NCBI GenBank assembly: GCA_032988165.1
Contig: JANTQF010000124.1
Span: forward strand, 33,761 to 97,760
Reading direction: 5' to 3'
Length of the DNA stretch: 64,000 nucleotides
Source of the DNA: Emmonsiellopsis sp. PD_33
Taxonomy: Eukaryota; Ascomycota; Eurotiomycetes; Onygenales; Ajellomycetaceae
A model generated the notes under the pieces. The model was given only the letters and a program-made list of their open reading frames with translations, did no database searches and was not told where the DNA came from. The position numbers and the translations under genes are program-made. Below are positions 1-12,761 of the stretch, one piece after another. Position 1 is the first letter of the stretch. Each line of letters starts with the position of its first letter.

Positions 1-247
1 GCCAGCTACAAGTCCGATACTTGATCGCATTATCCGCCTCTAGCTCCACCTGTTTGCCCACGGTATTTCTCGACGACTCCGAATTGGAGCTTGGAATCGC
101 GGCGATCCTACTTCCCCTGCGCGGCTGCTGCTGCTGGCCGTCCTCCTTGTTCGCAGAGCTATTGCTATCGTCGTCCGCGAAAAATGTGCGGTTGTCGTAC
201 TTGTTTGGCTGTGATGGGCCACCACCGGCTTCCAGATCTAACGCCAT
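1..247 (-). CDS. Amino-acid transporter (Aa_trans family), N-terminal exon, partial
   Basis: Reading leftwards from the ATG at 247-245 gives 82 open codons that run off the left edge. The protein starts MALDLEAGGGPSQPNK, continues with a polar linker containing QQQQ, and ends LEADNAIKYRTCSW. The IKYRTCSW element, just before the first membrane span, matches my memory of fungal neutral amino-acid transporters of the Aa_trans (PF01490) family. No membrane segment is inside the window, so the family call rests on this short pre-TM signature and the typical disordered cytosolic N-terminus. If correct, this is an integral membrane amino-acid carrier. The next gene upstream lies 1.5 kb away. Confidence 0.65.
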   Translation of the reverse strand, partial: MALDLEAGGGPSQPNKYDNRTFFADDDSNSSANKEDGQQQQPRRGSRIAAIPSSNSESSRNTVGKQVELEADNAIKYRTCSW

Positions 248-1806
248 TTTATCGAGCAGATGGTTCCCTTGAGGCGGAGGGCCGAGGGGAGGATGGATAT
301 GAGATCAGCGACGTGGATGGATTGCATTAACAGGGCCGGGGTTTGCCTGTTTTTGCTTCCTAGTCTGAGAGGAGTTGGGTCTATACAAGATGGTCGCTTG
401 TTATCGGGCGCAGTTGGTGCGGAAGGCGCAGAAAGCCGTTATTTAATAGTCCGTGGTCGAGGAAGGAGCCACAACTTGGACGCAGTTTGAGAGCGCAAGA
501 CGGCACAGATTATTCTTCAAGATTTCCAGCCTTGTCGGGGGATATCAGACATATAAATAACGCTGTCGTACGGAAGTGGTCCTTGGCTGTCAAAATGTTG
601 CTCAGGGAAGAGAAGGTGGAGAGCTGAACTTAAGGCTCTAGCTTCCAACCACGCATGCTCCAGGGAACCAGGAATGACGTTAATCAGGCAGGTTAAGCTA
701 GTTAAATATGGAAAGTTGAAAAGCGAAAGGCAAAAAGGCAAAAAAAAGAAAAATCTGAACCCAGTTGATCAAGGTTCATCCACAGTGAATATGGATGGAC
801 ACGGCCTTCATTGGATGCTGAACATGCGACTAAACGAGCGGATCTGTTTATCTATGCCGTGACCAGCCAGTTGAAAGCCCTAATAAAGGCGTTATTTGTT
901 GTAATCCATGTCCATTCTGTTGCTCCATGCCACATGGGGATGGCAAAAAAGCCATTCCGAAACCCCGTGCGACCCCTCCGCTTGGAGGCGGAAGCGGGGA
1001 TGGCTGTACGCATGTACATGGGCAGTACTATGACCCATTGAGGACCTCAAACAAGAGGTAGGTGATAAAACCTAACTGTATTCGTTCCTGTGGGAAAGGC
1101 TCCCGATCTATACATCTGGTCCGGCGGTCGCGGGAACCAAGAAACTAGGAACCTTGCCGCCAACGTCCGGGAGATTCAAGGTTGGTTCAGGGCAGCCGTG
1201 GCTGTTGACGTAATAACAGACAGATATTTGCCTCCCCCAAGGATGTCTGCGGTTTTTTCTGCTGGGCCGCTCCATCGTGGTGGGGATGATGCTCGGGCTG
1301 GCCGATGAGAGGGCGCTGTTGAGGGGAGATCTCACCAGGCAATTTGGAGAACTGGTCAAGGTATTTTGTTTTCCTTGCAACACTTCCTCGGGAAGATGAT
1401 CTTTCCAAAGGAAAAAATAGCCGAGAGGCGGTTTTGGGGTCGGTGGTCGTTGTGTCAAGCATCAGCTAAGAGGCGAATCGTTGCTTGGCTGCTTTGGGGT
1501 CTTGGGGAAAGGCGGAGAACACCCATATGAAGAATTTAAGAGGGTCAGCCGGAGATTGTGGTTGGTTTTTCTAACGAATTGTCGGAATCATCCATTCAAT
1601 ATTGCATCCTGGGAATATGATTCCAATTAATTATGCCAATGTATATGCGCTACGCTGCGTCTATCAGCTTCAGCTTCCTGGATTAGAAATGCTGCTAATC
1701 AATAGTACCAGAGGAAAAGCAAACGGTTAAGTGTATTATCCAACGAATTGAAACATTAGTTACAAGCCATATATATATCCATCAAACTTTCATACCATCC
1801 TCCTCC
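248..1806. other. Intergenic: promoter of the transporter and 3' flank of the NLR gene
   Basis: About 1.56 kb without a convincing gene. Short open frames on both strands have no recognisable domain and no plausible splice partners. The left part is the likely promoter of the transporter and the right, AT-rich part is the 3' flank of the minus-strand NLR gene. I see no tRNA, repeat or transposon. Confidence 0.6.
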
Positions 1807-4800
1807 TCATTGCTGAGCACACTTAACCTCACTCTCCGTCACAGCAATCCCCCATTCCCGTCGAATCGTATTCAACCAATCAGGAATAGACATAATCTCC
1901 TCTCCAACCTTGACATGACCCTTTGGAATCTTCAAAGCTTCTATCTCCTCCCACTTGGGCACATGCATGAACTCATGCGATTTACCACAGACCATTCTCT
2001 CCAACGTGACAGCCTCGTGGTCTCCCAGACAAGTCTCACAAAACTGGACATCGGTGCAGTCACGGCAGTCGTACAAATCATCTGCATAAGTCCACCTGTT
2101 TGTACACGGACCATCACAGTAGTTGCCTAAGTTCCCTGTCCGGGTTTCTTCGCTACTATCAGCAGTCGATGGGGAAGCGTCGGTTGTTTCCGCGGTGGGT
2201 GTTGTTTCGGAAATATCTGCTGCTGTGCCTTCGACTTGGTCTTCCTCGTTGGAGACGGGAGTGTCTCCGTTTTGCTTAGGTGTTCCATCCGAGACCGCCT
2301 CTGCCTCTGCGTCGTCACCCTCAGACTTGGCCTCCTCTTTAATCTCTGGGGTCTCTCCCTGGTCCTCACCGCCTGATCCCTCGGGAACTGCTTCGTGAAC
2401 TTCTTGGTCCTTGCTTTCTTCCTTGTTTTCTTCCGTATTTCCCCCTTCATGATCCACCTCATTAGGGCCGAGTAGTGACCACGCAGCCAATGCATTGACA
2501 TCATCATTGATATGATGAAGCGTTGTCGCCAATCTGCGATAACCTTGCCAGTCATTATCAGTATCGTCATCGGAAAGAAGATCGAGACCAATCTTGATAT
2601 CCCCCTTTAGAGTGTCCATCGCCTTTCCTTTATTCCCCATTAGAAGGTAACACCTCGCCAGAAGATATCTCCCACTGTGGGATATCAGACCTTCATCACG
2701 CCCTGAGCTAACCTTGCAGAGCGATTCAAGCTTGTGAAGGGAGGCCTCTGCAATGGGGCCATCGAAACCCACCTCTTTAGCCCTTTCAAGGTAGACAGAA
2801 GCCAATTTATCCATTGTCATGGTTTCTATCCAGTCGTTTTCGTTGTTTTTCGAATCGATATTTGACTCCCATATGGCGACACCCTCTGCATCGGAATTTT
2901 CGGACTCGTGGTTATAAAAGAGGGATAGACCATAATAATACCGGAGCCAGGGGAGAATTCTTGCTGCATCTGGAGTGTTTGATTTGGCCATGGCCACTTC
3001 GATAGAATCCTGGTATAACTCCTTGATGAGCTTGAATTGATTTGAACTCCGACCGATCTTGTTGATAGTTTGGTGATAATTGCCGTGGTACGCGTAGTAA
3101 TGGAACATTGCAGTTAATCGATTCAATCCGTCTGAGCCTGTTTGAGAACGCATGTTTTGGAGGTGTTCGACAACATCCGAATATTTCCCCTGTTCGGATA
3201 GGATGCCTATGATACTCAACATGCTTGCGTATTTGTCAATTTGTTGATTGTGAATTTCGAGGTATGTGGATATTGCCGCATCATATTCCCCGAGCTGACT
3301 ATTCCAGACAGCCTTGGTGGAAAGGACTTCATCGTAAAAGAAGTCACGTTCTTCCTCCATAAGCTCTTCCCTGGTTTGGAAGGTTCCGATGACTCTAGCT
3401 ACCGCCTCAAGCGCTTCCTTATACCTGTTTTCAATCCCATTGCCTCGGGCAAGACACCACTGTGCAAGCCAATTTCCAGGGTCGAGTTCAAGAGCGGCGG
3501 TGGCGAATTCCATAACTTTGACGCCCATTTCGCACCACATGAAAGTAGCTGCCATTTGGACTATCCATGTCGAATCCTTTTCTGTGACGCCTAACTCAGC
3601 CTGAGCCCAGATTTCGAGCTCCAATATTTGATCTGTCGTCAGCTGACTCGCCCTAAAAATTCGATCGGAGCCATCTTTCCGACTTTTGATCTATTGAATA
3701 GTCGGTTAACAAATAGACCATAGATGACAAAAAAGAGTTAAGGGTACTAACCTTGCTGGTGTATAATATAAGCCAACAAACTAACGCAGAAACGTCGTAT
3801 CCAGGAGACTGTAGCCATCGTTTCGCTAGTACTTTGGCTGTTGGCCTGAGAAGATCATCATCCGGTTTTGAATTTGAGGTTAGGCCATTGACCCATTGCC
3901 GTTCTTCTTCCAAGAGACCCTTCACAACAGCCGAGTCTTTGAACCATTTCATTGTATAATCGACATAATCATCACTCCCGAGCCACCAACTTTGCATCCA
4001 TAGCCGGTCTGTGGACCAAAACTTGTTGATATATTCCTCTTCCGTGAAAAGTTTGATCAGGAGAGCCCCGATTTCGCTTTTCGGGCTGGGGGCGGTGAGA
4101 GCCAAGTCGACCTCTTCAAGGTGATCGGGAAACCAATAAAACCAATACTCTATAAGAGTGTCCACTTTTTCAGTATGCTCGTTGCGAAGAGCCTTGAGAC
4201 AGATAGAGAGGAGCTGAATTACAGCGTAATCCAAGTCAACGCTGATCTGAGCGGCTTTATTGCCCAATTTTCTTTTGAAGAATTCCTCGAATCCGAATTT
4301 GGAATACAGGTCGTTGTCACACACATTTTGGAGAAATCGGCGTATAATCGCAACCTCTGCCACATGAAGGGTAGAACTAGCCGTACTAATGCCGGTATCT
4401 TGAGATGCGTCTCCTACCTTGCGGAAGTATTCGACAATGGAATCCGACCTAATTGAAACAGTCTTGTCATCCGATATTTCGAAAAGAGCGGAATATTTAT
4501 CCTGAATTTGCTCTTCCAGGGGGACGAGGGACCCTTCTCCGTTCTTCACAAGGAGTACTGCCTCAAGTGTCTTGATATGTGGCCACCGCTTTGCCGCAAT
4601 CGCAAACCCCAATAGGTCATTAAGTTCCTGGATATCCTCCTCTCCAAGGCTTTTATTCAAACGGTCGATTTCACGCGCGATTGTGTCCGATCGATCTTCA
4701 CCGGCATGTTCTAGAACTTCTTCGATTTCCTTTCTTCGGCGTTTGGTGCTGATATCTGTGAGCATGAAGTCCAACTTGAAAAAATCTCCTCCAGCACCTT

Positions 4801-6485
4801 CCGCTAGCTGGGTCCGAATACGAGATTTCAATTCCTCTATATCCGGTTGGTCCGACTTTTTCAAAATGTCCATAGTTTCCATACGGGCATCGATATACTT
4901 GATGATGTCGTCCTGGTTTTTCGTTCCAAGAGCGATGGACGTCAACGAAATGTCTGTTTCTTTCTGGACTTCCGCAAAAGCTCTTGGTCTGCCGGTTAAG
5001 AACAATCTAATACGTAGCGGAAGTTTTTCCCGGGCAATGAGCGAGACATCTCGAAGTATTTGCAGTAGCGGATGGCCAGTCTCCGTTTCGGCTTCGTCAA
5101 TACCGTCAAGAACAATGAAGAAGGTCGCCTCAGTCTTCGTTGAAAGCTGGACGACAAGCTGATTCCAGAGCTCGAAAGAACTGCCAAATTCTTCAGGCTT
5201 GTCACACGCGCTTGCGACTGACTTTTGATAAACTACATCATTGTGAGTAAGTTGCCATATTATCGCCCTCAGTGCTTTGTTAACTGATTTTTCATCCTTG
5301 TTATCCTTCTGGAAGAAATAATAAGCGATCGAGACACGGGTATCCTGGTGACCAGGGGGGTGTAGATGGAAAAGATGTCGAACAGCGGTTGAGCTAAGGA
5401 AACTTTTTCCAAAGCCTTCCTTGGCCTGTAGGGCAAGGATCGGACCTGAACTGTCTTTCCCTTCAACCCAGGCAGCAAAGTCGGGATCGGTTTCCAACCA
5501 CGTTCCTGTAGTCGCGACCCGGGTTCTCATAAATTCTTCTTGATCTACACGCCAATTTTCTTTGTCCACCTTGAGGGCTTGCTTGATCTTTTCTCGGTTC
5601 CTTTTGGATGCTCCGTCGGCTTCCTTTCGTCTGTCGGAATGCTCACGCCGTTCCAAGAAATTTGAGACCGAGTTCAATTGTCCGGCCACCCCATCCACTT
5701 TCCCATCCAGGGTCCGCAAGGACCCCTTGGTTTCGGCAAATCCAGAAGTAACCTTCCCTTCTGTAATTTTAGCCGACTCCAAAATCAGGGCCACGCTCAT
5801 TCCAGTCTCACGCTGCACAAGGGCCTCAAGGACATCAAGTTCCGCTTGAACACCTTTGTCAGTCCCAAAGCTGAAGACTTCCAAAGCAAGCAGTATTCTC
5901 GATTCCTTGGAGACTTTGATCGAGAGGGCGCAGATACGCATGAAGCTCCGGAGCAGCTCATGTATTATTTTTCGAAGGTGGATATCTATTTCAACGCCTA
6001 GAGATTTAGATCTCACGTAGACCTCGAATCGCTCGAGAAATGCGGATACCCGCTCGAAAAGCTCTCCAACGCCAGCGAATATCTTGCTATAATTCTGTGC
6101 AGTCGTGATGAGGTACGATACGGCGTTGAAACACATCGTGGAAGGACCAAACACCTACATGGACGGCGGCCAATATTAGCAACGATTTCCCAATTCCAAT
6201 TGGGAAGACATAGCCAAGGCTACGAACCATAGACGCGCCTTGTGCGGCGAGATCCCCCAGAGTCTGGATGCAAGTGAGGGTCTTCTGGAGAATATCCTTG
6301 GCTTTGCCATGTCTGGCTGCTTTCTTCTCATCCTTTTCCTTTTTCTGGCTGATCTTCCCGATTACATCTTCGACTTTGAGCTCTGTGAAACTGTTTGGAT
6401 CGCGACCGCTATACTTGTGAAATTCCACCAGAGCTTCTCTCCACATGACATCGATATCATGTTCGTCATCTGGAGGATTCCCCAT
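1807..6485 (-). CDS. NLR-like STAND receptor: Goodbye - NACHT - TPR-like - ZZ-type zinc finger
   Basis: Three exons (6485-6228, 6154-3752, 3690-1807) join in phase to 1,514 residues; introns of 73 and 61 bp have GTTCGT/TAG and GTTAGT/TAG ends. Residues 1 to about 130 resemble the fungal STAND N-terminal Goodbye domain (MWREALVEFHKYSGRDP; ASMVFGPSTMCFNA across intron 1). A NACHT NTPase follows, with a P-loop near 330-337 (AKEGFGKS, first Gly replaced by Ala) and a Walker B near 434-442 (VLDGIDEAE). From about 900 the protein is helical and TPR-like, then a Glu/Ser/Thr-rich acidic linker (about 1300-1410), then a Cys-rich module near 1415-1460 with CDGPC, CRDC, FCETC and a final HEFMH, as in ZZ fingers. 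Fungal NLRs act in non-self recognition and regulated cell death; this gene's ligand and output are unknown. It is divergent from the LanC-like gene at 7185. Confidence 0.85.
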
Positions 6486-7184
6486 GGCTAGGGCAGTGGA
6501 CAGTGGGTCTCAATATACGATAGCGGAAAGGGCTCCTGATCCTTCGAAGGCCGGAAAGAAAGGGATTCATGAGGTTCAAATCCTCGAAGGCGCCCTCCGT
6601 TTTGTAATGCATCACCTCGAGGCTCGCTGAGGCCCTAGCCCCCGTCTATCGTCGCTCGACGGCCCCCCTGATGCTATTTACAGAACGAAACCGTCGGGTT
6701 CAGCCGCATGGACCTCGGGACGGGGCCCCTTTTCCCCGATTCGGTCTAGTGCCCGGCTTAGTCACGCTAAAGAGCCCATGTGACCTCGCTAGCAAACTCT
6801 AATTGACTTCCGCCGACATCGGGGCCTAAAGAGGACTAGCGTGGCGGACTCCCCGCGTTTCTTGGCATCGCATCTCAAAATGTTTAGTAAGCAGCCCCTA
6901 TTTAGCCCCTCAAATATTGAGGACGGAGTACTTCGCATTGAGTACGAGAAGCCCATTTTCCAAAGACATTAGCTGCACAGAATATGATCCAGCAAACGAG
7001 AGTCGAATGATACTGCCGGCTGAGCGTTGCCCCACGAGGCGTTGTCCCCGATGACGTCATGGCTACTTCAGAGCCGTTGGCATAAATACTACTAGTTCCC
7101 AGCAGCCCAATAAAAAGGAAGTACAAAAGACGAGAGGCACCTAAGGGAGTCAACAGTCCGCTCAAATATTGTCTTGGAATCTAT
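6486..7184. promoter_or_regulatory. Divergent intergenic region between NLR and LanC-like genes
   Basis: 699 bp separate two start codons on opposite strands, so both promoters must lie here unless one extends into the other gene. A TATA-like CATAAATACT at 7080-7089 is about 100 bp upstream of the LanC-like ATG. A GGTTCAAATCC string at 6573-6583 mimics a tRNA B-box but no tRNA folds around it. Confidence 0.55.
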
Positions 7185-8910
7185 ATGATATTCAATATGA
7201 ACTCGCAATACTACGAAAACACGCTCCGGCCTGTGGCTTTGGATAGCGCGACACTGCACCAGGTTCTCGTTAAGCTCCGTCATGATGTGAAACGGGCCAC
7301 CGACATGATCAAGGCCAACGCCCCCGAACCATCTCCTGATGATAGCAATGGGTTTGGCTCAATATTTAATGGGGCGCTTGGTATGTTTCCCTCTTGTCAC
7401 ACACTATTGTGTTGGTCTTTGGTGTTGAGCATTACGAACAGGCATTGGCCTCATGTTCTTCCGCTTGCAGGGGCAGGCCGCCTATCTTGCGGACTCCGAT
7501 GATGCCTCGCATAATTTAGCAGCTGAACTATATAGACAAGCTGGTTTAAGAATTAGCCAACATACAACAGGAGCCAGCCACTTGCGTCCTGGGCGGTTGG
7601 CGCCTGTGGAGTCTGCAACGCTTGCCCCCCCCCTCATGCGTATTGCAGCAGCCGTTGCAGGGCCAACACATCAGCCTGTAAATGAGAGTGATATTAACAT
7701 TCTTCAAAGTGCTGTTGATGTTGCACTCAACCAGGGCAGTGCTTTGGGTCATGACGAGGCATTATATGGGCGCGCCGGTCTTATATGGGCGATTTTATAC
7801 ATCAGACAGCTGCAGCCCGACGAGAGAAATACTGCCGCTCTAACCTCACTATTTGAGAAAATCCCAAAGCTTATAAGTGCCATCGTGGATGTTGGAAAAT
7901 TGGGTGCAACTGAGTATTCGCGGCTGCACGGGGATCATACTGCGTTGCCACTGATGTGGCCGTGGAAGGGTAAATATTATATCGGGGCGTGAGTAGTTCC
8001 CATGATCTCTACCATCAGCAAAACATGCTAACTTGGTGGAATACAAAAACAGAATCCACGGAATAGGTAAGAAAATCACTATCCACCAGTAGCTATAAAG
8101 GCCGGCCAAATAACTTAACCCAAACCAGCCGGCATCCTTGCCATCCTCCTCGCCTGCAAACCCTCCGAACTCCAAGACTCAACCACCGACCACCTACCCA
8201 TAATCGCCCAGACAATAACCGGCCTCTGCAAGCTCAGCATTAAAAATAACGGCCATCTCCCCTCTTCCCTCCCTGTCCACCCAACCTCCCACGCATCCCC
8301 TCTCGTTCAGATCTGCCATGGCTCCCCCGGCCTCCTCCTACTTTTGGCCCAAGCAAGAAGCACCCCCCTTCTCACCAGCTCATTCTGGGAACCATATTGG
8401 GACCAAGCCATCCTCCTCGGCACCCAGCGGGTCTGGGAAGAAGGAATACTTCTTAAAGGCGGAGGGATATGTCATGGTATTGCCGGTAACGCGTGGCCGC
8501 TTTTAATGCTTCATGATAGCTTTGAGTACCACAAGGGAAGTATCGCCCAGGGAAAACTTGCATATAAAGACAGAACAGGGGTCACGCCTCCAGAGGATGA
8601 GGTTGAATTATCTGGAGGGTATTTTCTATCTAGGGCGTTGGCGTTGCTGCTCTATGCGGAGAAGACTCGGCCGTTTGACGCGGGCGGTGTGAACTTTCGT
8701 ATGCCCGATACGCCTTTTGGCATGTTTGAAGGATTAGCGGGGACTTGTACGGCATGGGCGGAGGCTTGTGTGGTTATCCAAGCGCGACTGCGAAAGGAAG
8801 AATTGGATGAAAAGGGAGATAGCGTACCTGAGAAGGATGAGATTCTCTGTCGACATCTGAGCCATGAGCTTGGGTTTCCGGGACTTTCTCTGGGGACAGT
8901 ATTGCGGTAA
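7185..8910 (+). CDS. LanC-like protein (eukaryotic LANCL family)
   Basis: Four exons (7185-7380, 7442-7988, a 14-nt micro-exon 8053-8066, 8129-8910) join in phase to 512 residues. LanC hallmarks: GHDEALYGRAG at about 203-213, a reconstructed HGIAGILAILLA crossing the micro-exon at about 250-260, QICHGSPG with Cys315-His316, and GGGICHGIAGNAW with Cys367-His368. By analogy with LANCL1, Cys315, Cys367 and His368 would bind the catalytic zinc. LanC enzymes cyclise lanthipeptides in bacteria; mammalian LANCL proteins add glutathione to dehydroamino acids in damaged proteins. A fungal member is likely a soluble zinc thioether-forming enzyme; its substrate is inference. No lanthipeptide precursor or dehydratase is nearby. 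A second in-frame ATG at 7197 could be the true start. The gene is divergent from the NLR gene. Confidence 0.88.
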
Positions 8911-9256
8911 TTCATTATGACGAGAATTGTTTGACATTAATGTGAGGTACTCTCGAATGGGACGGATGATGTGGAACGACTGGAGGATGGTTTGTCCGTG
9001 TTTTTCATTTATTTGGACAATAATGATGGCATAGAAAAATGGCTCTTATCCTGCCTACCGTTTAACCTCAAGCCTGTGATCACAAGGAGGCTCCCCCAAA
9101 ATGAGAAAAAATGTCACTGTTAATCCAGACTAAAAGCAGATGGGGTATCAGAATCTTTAAAAAGAAGCCCAACAAAAAAAGTACAAGTACCATTTAAATA
9201 ATTTATAGAAAAGATATATCAAGCACACCCACGAAAATACCAAATAACCAACAAGC
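8911..9256. other. Convergent intergenic spacer
   Basis: 346 bp between the 3' ends of the LanC-like gene and MAK21. The right part is A/T-rich, as expected for two facing polyadenylation regions. Nothing else is seen. Confidence 0.6.
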
Positions 9257-12200
9257 TTACATGCCCTCATCAGCGTCATCCTCCCCCAACAAGGCCGCAT
9301 AGTCCTCCATAGACGCGAATGTTGGCAGATGCTTGAGCTTCCTCCTCTTCTGTCGGCTCGACGAAGCCTTTCCTTTACCCTTGCCTGAAGCCTCGGCAAG
9401 AAGCTCTTCGACATCCTGGTCCAGATCAGAAGGGACTTCCGCATCACTGTCGACGAAGGCGTCCTCGTCGGAGACATCCATATCGAACATATCTTCGTCG
9501 CCTTCGTCTTCAGGAGCCTCGCTTCCTTCCGCTACGGCCTCTTCATCTTCTTCCTCTTCTTGCTCCTGTTCCGGCTCCTCATCGCTTTCGTCGTTGAAAA
9601 TGACACCTTCATCGTCACCGCTCTCAAGATCCTCCATTTCAAGATCATCGTCATCATCTCCCATGGCAGATGCCAAGTCATCAACATCAATATCATCATC
9701 GCTATCCTCAGCACCTTCAATCTCGGGCCTCGATTCAACAAGTGCCTTCCAGATCTCCGATTCTGCATCACTTTCCTCTCCATCTTCACCCGGCGCGCTC
9801 GGCTTCTTCTTGGATTTCTGTTTGCGCAATTTATCCTTATCCATGCGGTTGAAGTAATCGTGGAAGAACACATCCTCAGCAGCAACCTCGTCGCTTTGTT
9901 TCTTCCAGAACGCTTCGCTGTTCACCGGTTGCTGACCCTTGGCAGTTCCACCAGATGTGACGAGTAAGCCTCTATTGTCACCTCCAGCCAAAGGTTGCAT
10001 AATGGACGCTCCGCGTAAGCTGGGAGCTGCCTTGGGATTGCGATAGACGAATCGGTCCAAGAAATGAGTGAGAGTATGGATAGAAAGGTCTGGTTTGCCA
10101 GACATAGGATCATGTTCAAGTAGATGGGAAGCGTTAACGGAAACGGAAGGATGGAAATGTGCAAGGTAGGGGAGCTATACGGGTATTAGCAAAGGACTGG
10201 GAGGGAGGATATCAGGCTATGAAGGTTGCATACCAGTTCCCAAAGACAGCTATTATCGGCGTTGCTATGCTCAGGGTCTCTTTTCCGGCTATCATACCGA
10301 GCTTCAACTTTCTTCTTCTCTGCCTGTTCAGAGGCCTCTTTAGCTGCTTGTTCCTCATCCTCGGGGACGTCTCTGAATACTTCTTCGTCCTCGTCTTCAT
10401 CGTTTTCGGGTTCATCCATAAGGGCTGAGAGACTCGCGAATGTCCCTTCAAGTTCTCTTATCAGATAGAATACACCACAAATGAAAGATGGGTGGTGCAA
10501 TCCTAGGATCTGAATGAGGCGCTTCACAAAAGCCTTGACCCGTTTAACGTTCAGATCGGCTTTAAGGGATTTATAAAGGAGATTCAGATATAACGATTGT
10601 TTCGAAGATGTAGTGATTCGCGGGTCAAGTAGAGACTCATAGAGCGTCCGGTAGAAACGGTCGGTGGCGACCTGATGAGAGGACGTCAACTGTTGGATGA
10701 GCATCAAAGCCTGAATGCTCGTGTTGAAGTTCGAAGAGTGCGTGATACGGAATAGAGTGTCAATATGTTTTGACAACCTGCAAATAGAGATAACACGTAA
10801 GCTAAGGTCACACAAAACACCACGGAGAAAAACCATACCTATCGACATCCGAGCTGGTAAAGGGGTACGCCCGATTGACACCAGTTAGAACACCAGCGGT
10901 CAATTTTTCGCGCAACTCATTCTCCTGGGCCTGGCCTTTCGGAACCTCAGGGCCGCTGTGCCCCTTTTTGCCTTTCCGGTCGTGTTTGCCATGTTTCTGT
11001 TCTGTGTGGCTGCTGGACTCCTTGGTCGGTTTTAACAAGGATACAAAAAGACTGAAATAAATATCAAGAAGCTTGGATGCCACCTTCTCCTCTCCGCTGC
11101 TCAAAACTGTCTGGTTAAGGGTGATGATAGCGTAATACTTTGCGTGTTGACTTTGTCCTGGACGGAAAAGTATGTCGGATTCGACTGCCGTGATGATGGT
11201 TGGCTTCATCAAGGGATGAACTTGTTCGAGTTGAAGTAGAAGATAGGATGCTCGCGAGGCAATTTTTTTGTTGGGATCACCGAGTTTATTGACCAATAGA
11301 CGAAGAAGATTAGACTCTTGCTCTGGTTTCTCCTTTAGAAGCTCATAAACGTAGCTCACAGCCCGGGTCCTCGAAAATTCAATTTCGTCGTTGCACCACA
11401 CTTCGATAATCTTCAATACCTCAAAATACTGCTCTTTCAAAAATTCCTCGAAGGCCCAGACAATGAGATGGCTCTTCTCCAAACCATTAGGCAAAGGATT
11501 GGAGGACGTCCAGTTTCCGGGGACACGATCGAATGCAGATATCAATGCGGGCTGATTGGCTAGAGACTTCAATCTGCGGTCGCTGGGGAGGAGAGTGCCT
11601 TGAGCAAACAAGTCCTTGAGCGATCTTAGGACTTCGACGGCTTGGGCTCGACTTCGCTTTTTGGCGAGACCAACAAGGTTCTCCAAGGCCTTTATATTAT
11701 GCAGGGGTGATTCCTGAACTGCCAAAGTCAAGGCAGAAACCTTGTCGCTGAGCGTTCCGGAGGAAACGATTGTAGAATAGAACTTGTGGGAGGAGGAGGA
11801 TTGTTGAGTAGTTGCGAAGGCTTGATTCTCCGCTTCAAGCAGCGAGGTCGCGTATTCGTGAATCCGGTCTAGGATATGGCGGGCGAGGCCGCTGCTCTTT
11901 GTGGATTCCAAAGAAATTGGTGGTAAAGAAGTAGCATACCAGTCGGGTCGGGGATCAACGGCCTATATAGAACGATTAGGTATAAGTTAGGCAAGGGAGA
12001 AATGTCAAAAAACTAACCAGATTGGATACCCGCGAGCTCTTCGAGGGGGTTTCCTTTGTAGGACGGGGTTTCTCCTCCTGAGCCGGCTTTTTTGGCGTAT
12101 TTTTCTTGGGAGCCTCCTTTGGAGCTTGCTTAACGGGTTTTTGAGTCGGTGCCGCAGGCTCTGATGGGGCGGGGGCGGGCTTTTTGGTAGAGGCCTTGGG

Positions 12201-12761
12201 CGCGGGGGATGGATTATCGCCTTTCAACATTCTTTCAATATCCGCACGAAGAGCCTTTTCGCTAACTCCTTTTCCGCTCTGCTTGTCTTCGGAAAGTTCC
12301 ATCTCCGAGTCAGAGTCCACACCAGCAAGCAGCTCATAGTCCTCCTTGCTCCCGCCGACCGCATATATTTCGTCCTCCAACGATTTTCCGTTTCCTTTCT
12401 TATCTTCCTTAAACCCTGCTTTTCCCTTTGCAGTTTGTTGGGGAGCAATAACATCGCCATTTCTGTCCCTTTTCTTGCCCTTCTTGTTGTCGGGCTTGGC
12501 TGGGGGTTGCGGGGGCGGCGCGTCTTGCTTCTTTTTCGGTTCGTTAACGGAAGCTTTCTTATTCTTTCCCGGTTGCTTCTCAGCGCTTTTCGGAGCCTGT
12601 AGGCGCTGCTGAATTCGCTCCGTCAAGTTGGCAAGGACACCGGCAGAAAGGTCCGGAAGAGGGTCGGCATTGGGCCCGGAGGCGTTGACAGAAACTCCTC
12701 CAGTCGTAGCAGCAGGGTCGCCCGCAGAGGAGCGTCTGCTTTTCACCTTTGACTTCCCCAT
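9257..12761 (-). CDS. MAK21: Ribosome biogenesis protein Noc1/Mak21 (CBF/Mak21 family)
   Basis: Four exons (12761-12018, 11962-10839, 10777-10234, 10174-9257) join in phase to 1,109 residues, close to yeast Mak21. The first 248 residues are Lys/Pro-rich and disordered. The body begins AVDPRPDWYATSLPP and is helical and repeat-like, with LDTLFRITHSSNF and the conserved HHPSFICGVFYLIRELE in the CBF/Mak21 domain. The last exon carries ALAGGDNRG-type conserved segments, EDVFFHDYFNRMDKDK, then a long Asp/Glu stretch and a basic end (RQKRRKLKHLPTF). Noc1 partners Noc2 in early 60S pre-ribosome assembly and export in the nucleolus. The gene is divergent from AIM10 over 289 bp. Introns of 55-61 bp have GTTAGT or GTATGN donors. 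The identification is firm. Confidence 0.94.

Noticed and set aside
6490..6600. tRNA-like B-box GGTTCAAATCC at 6573-6583
   Set aside because: The T-arm hairpin can form but no acceptor stem pairs with it and no anticodon arm lies at the right distance.
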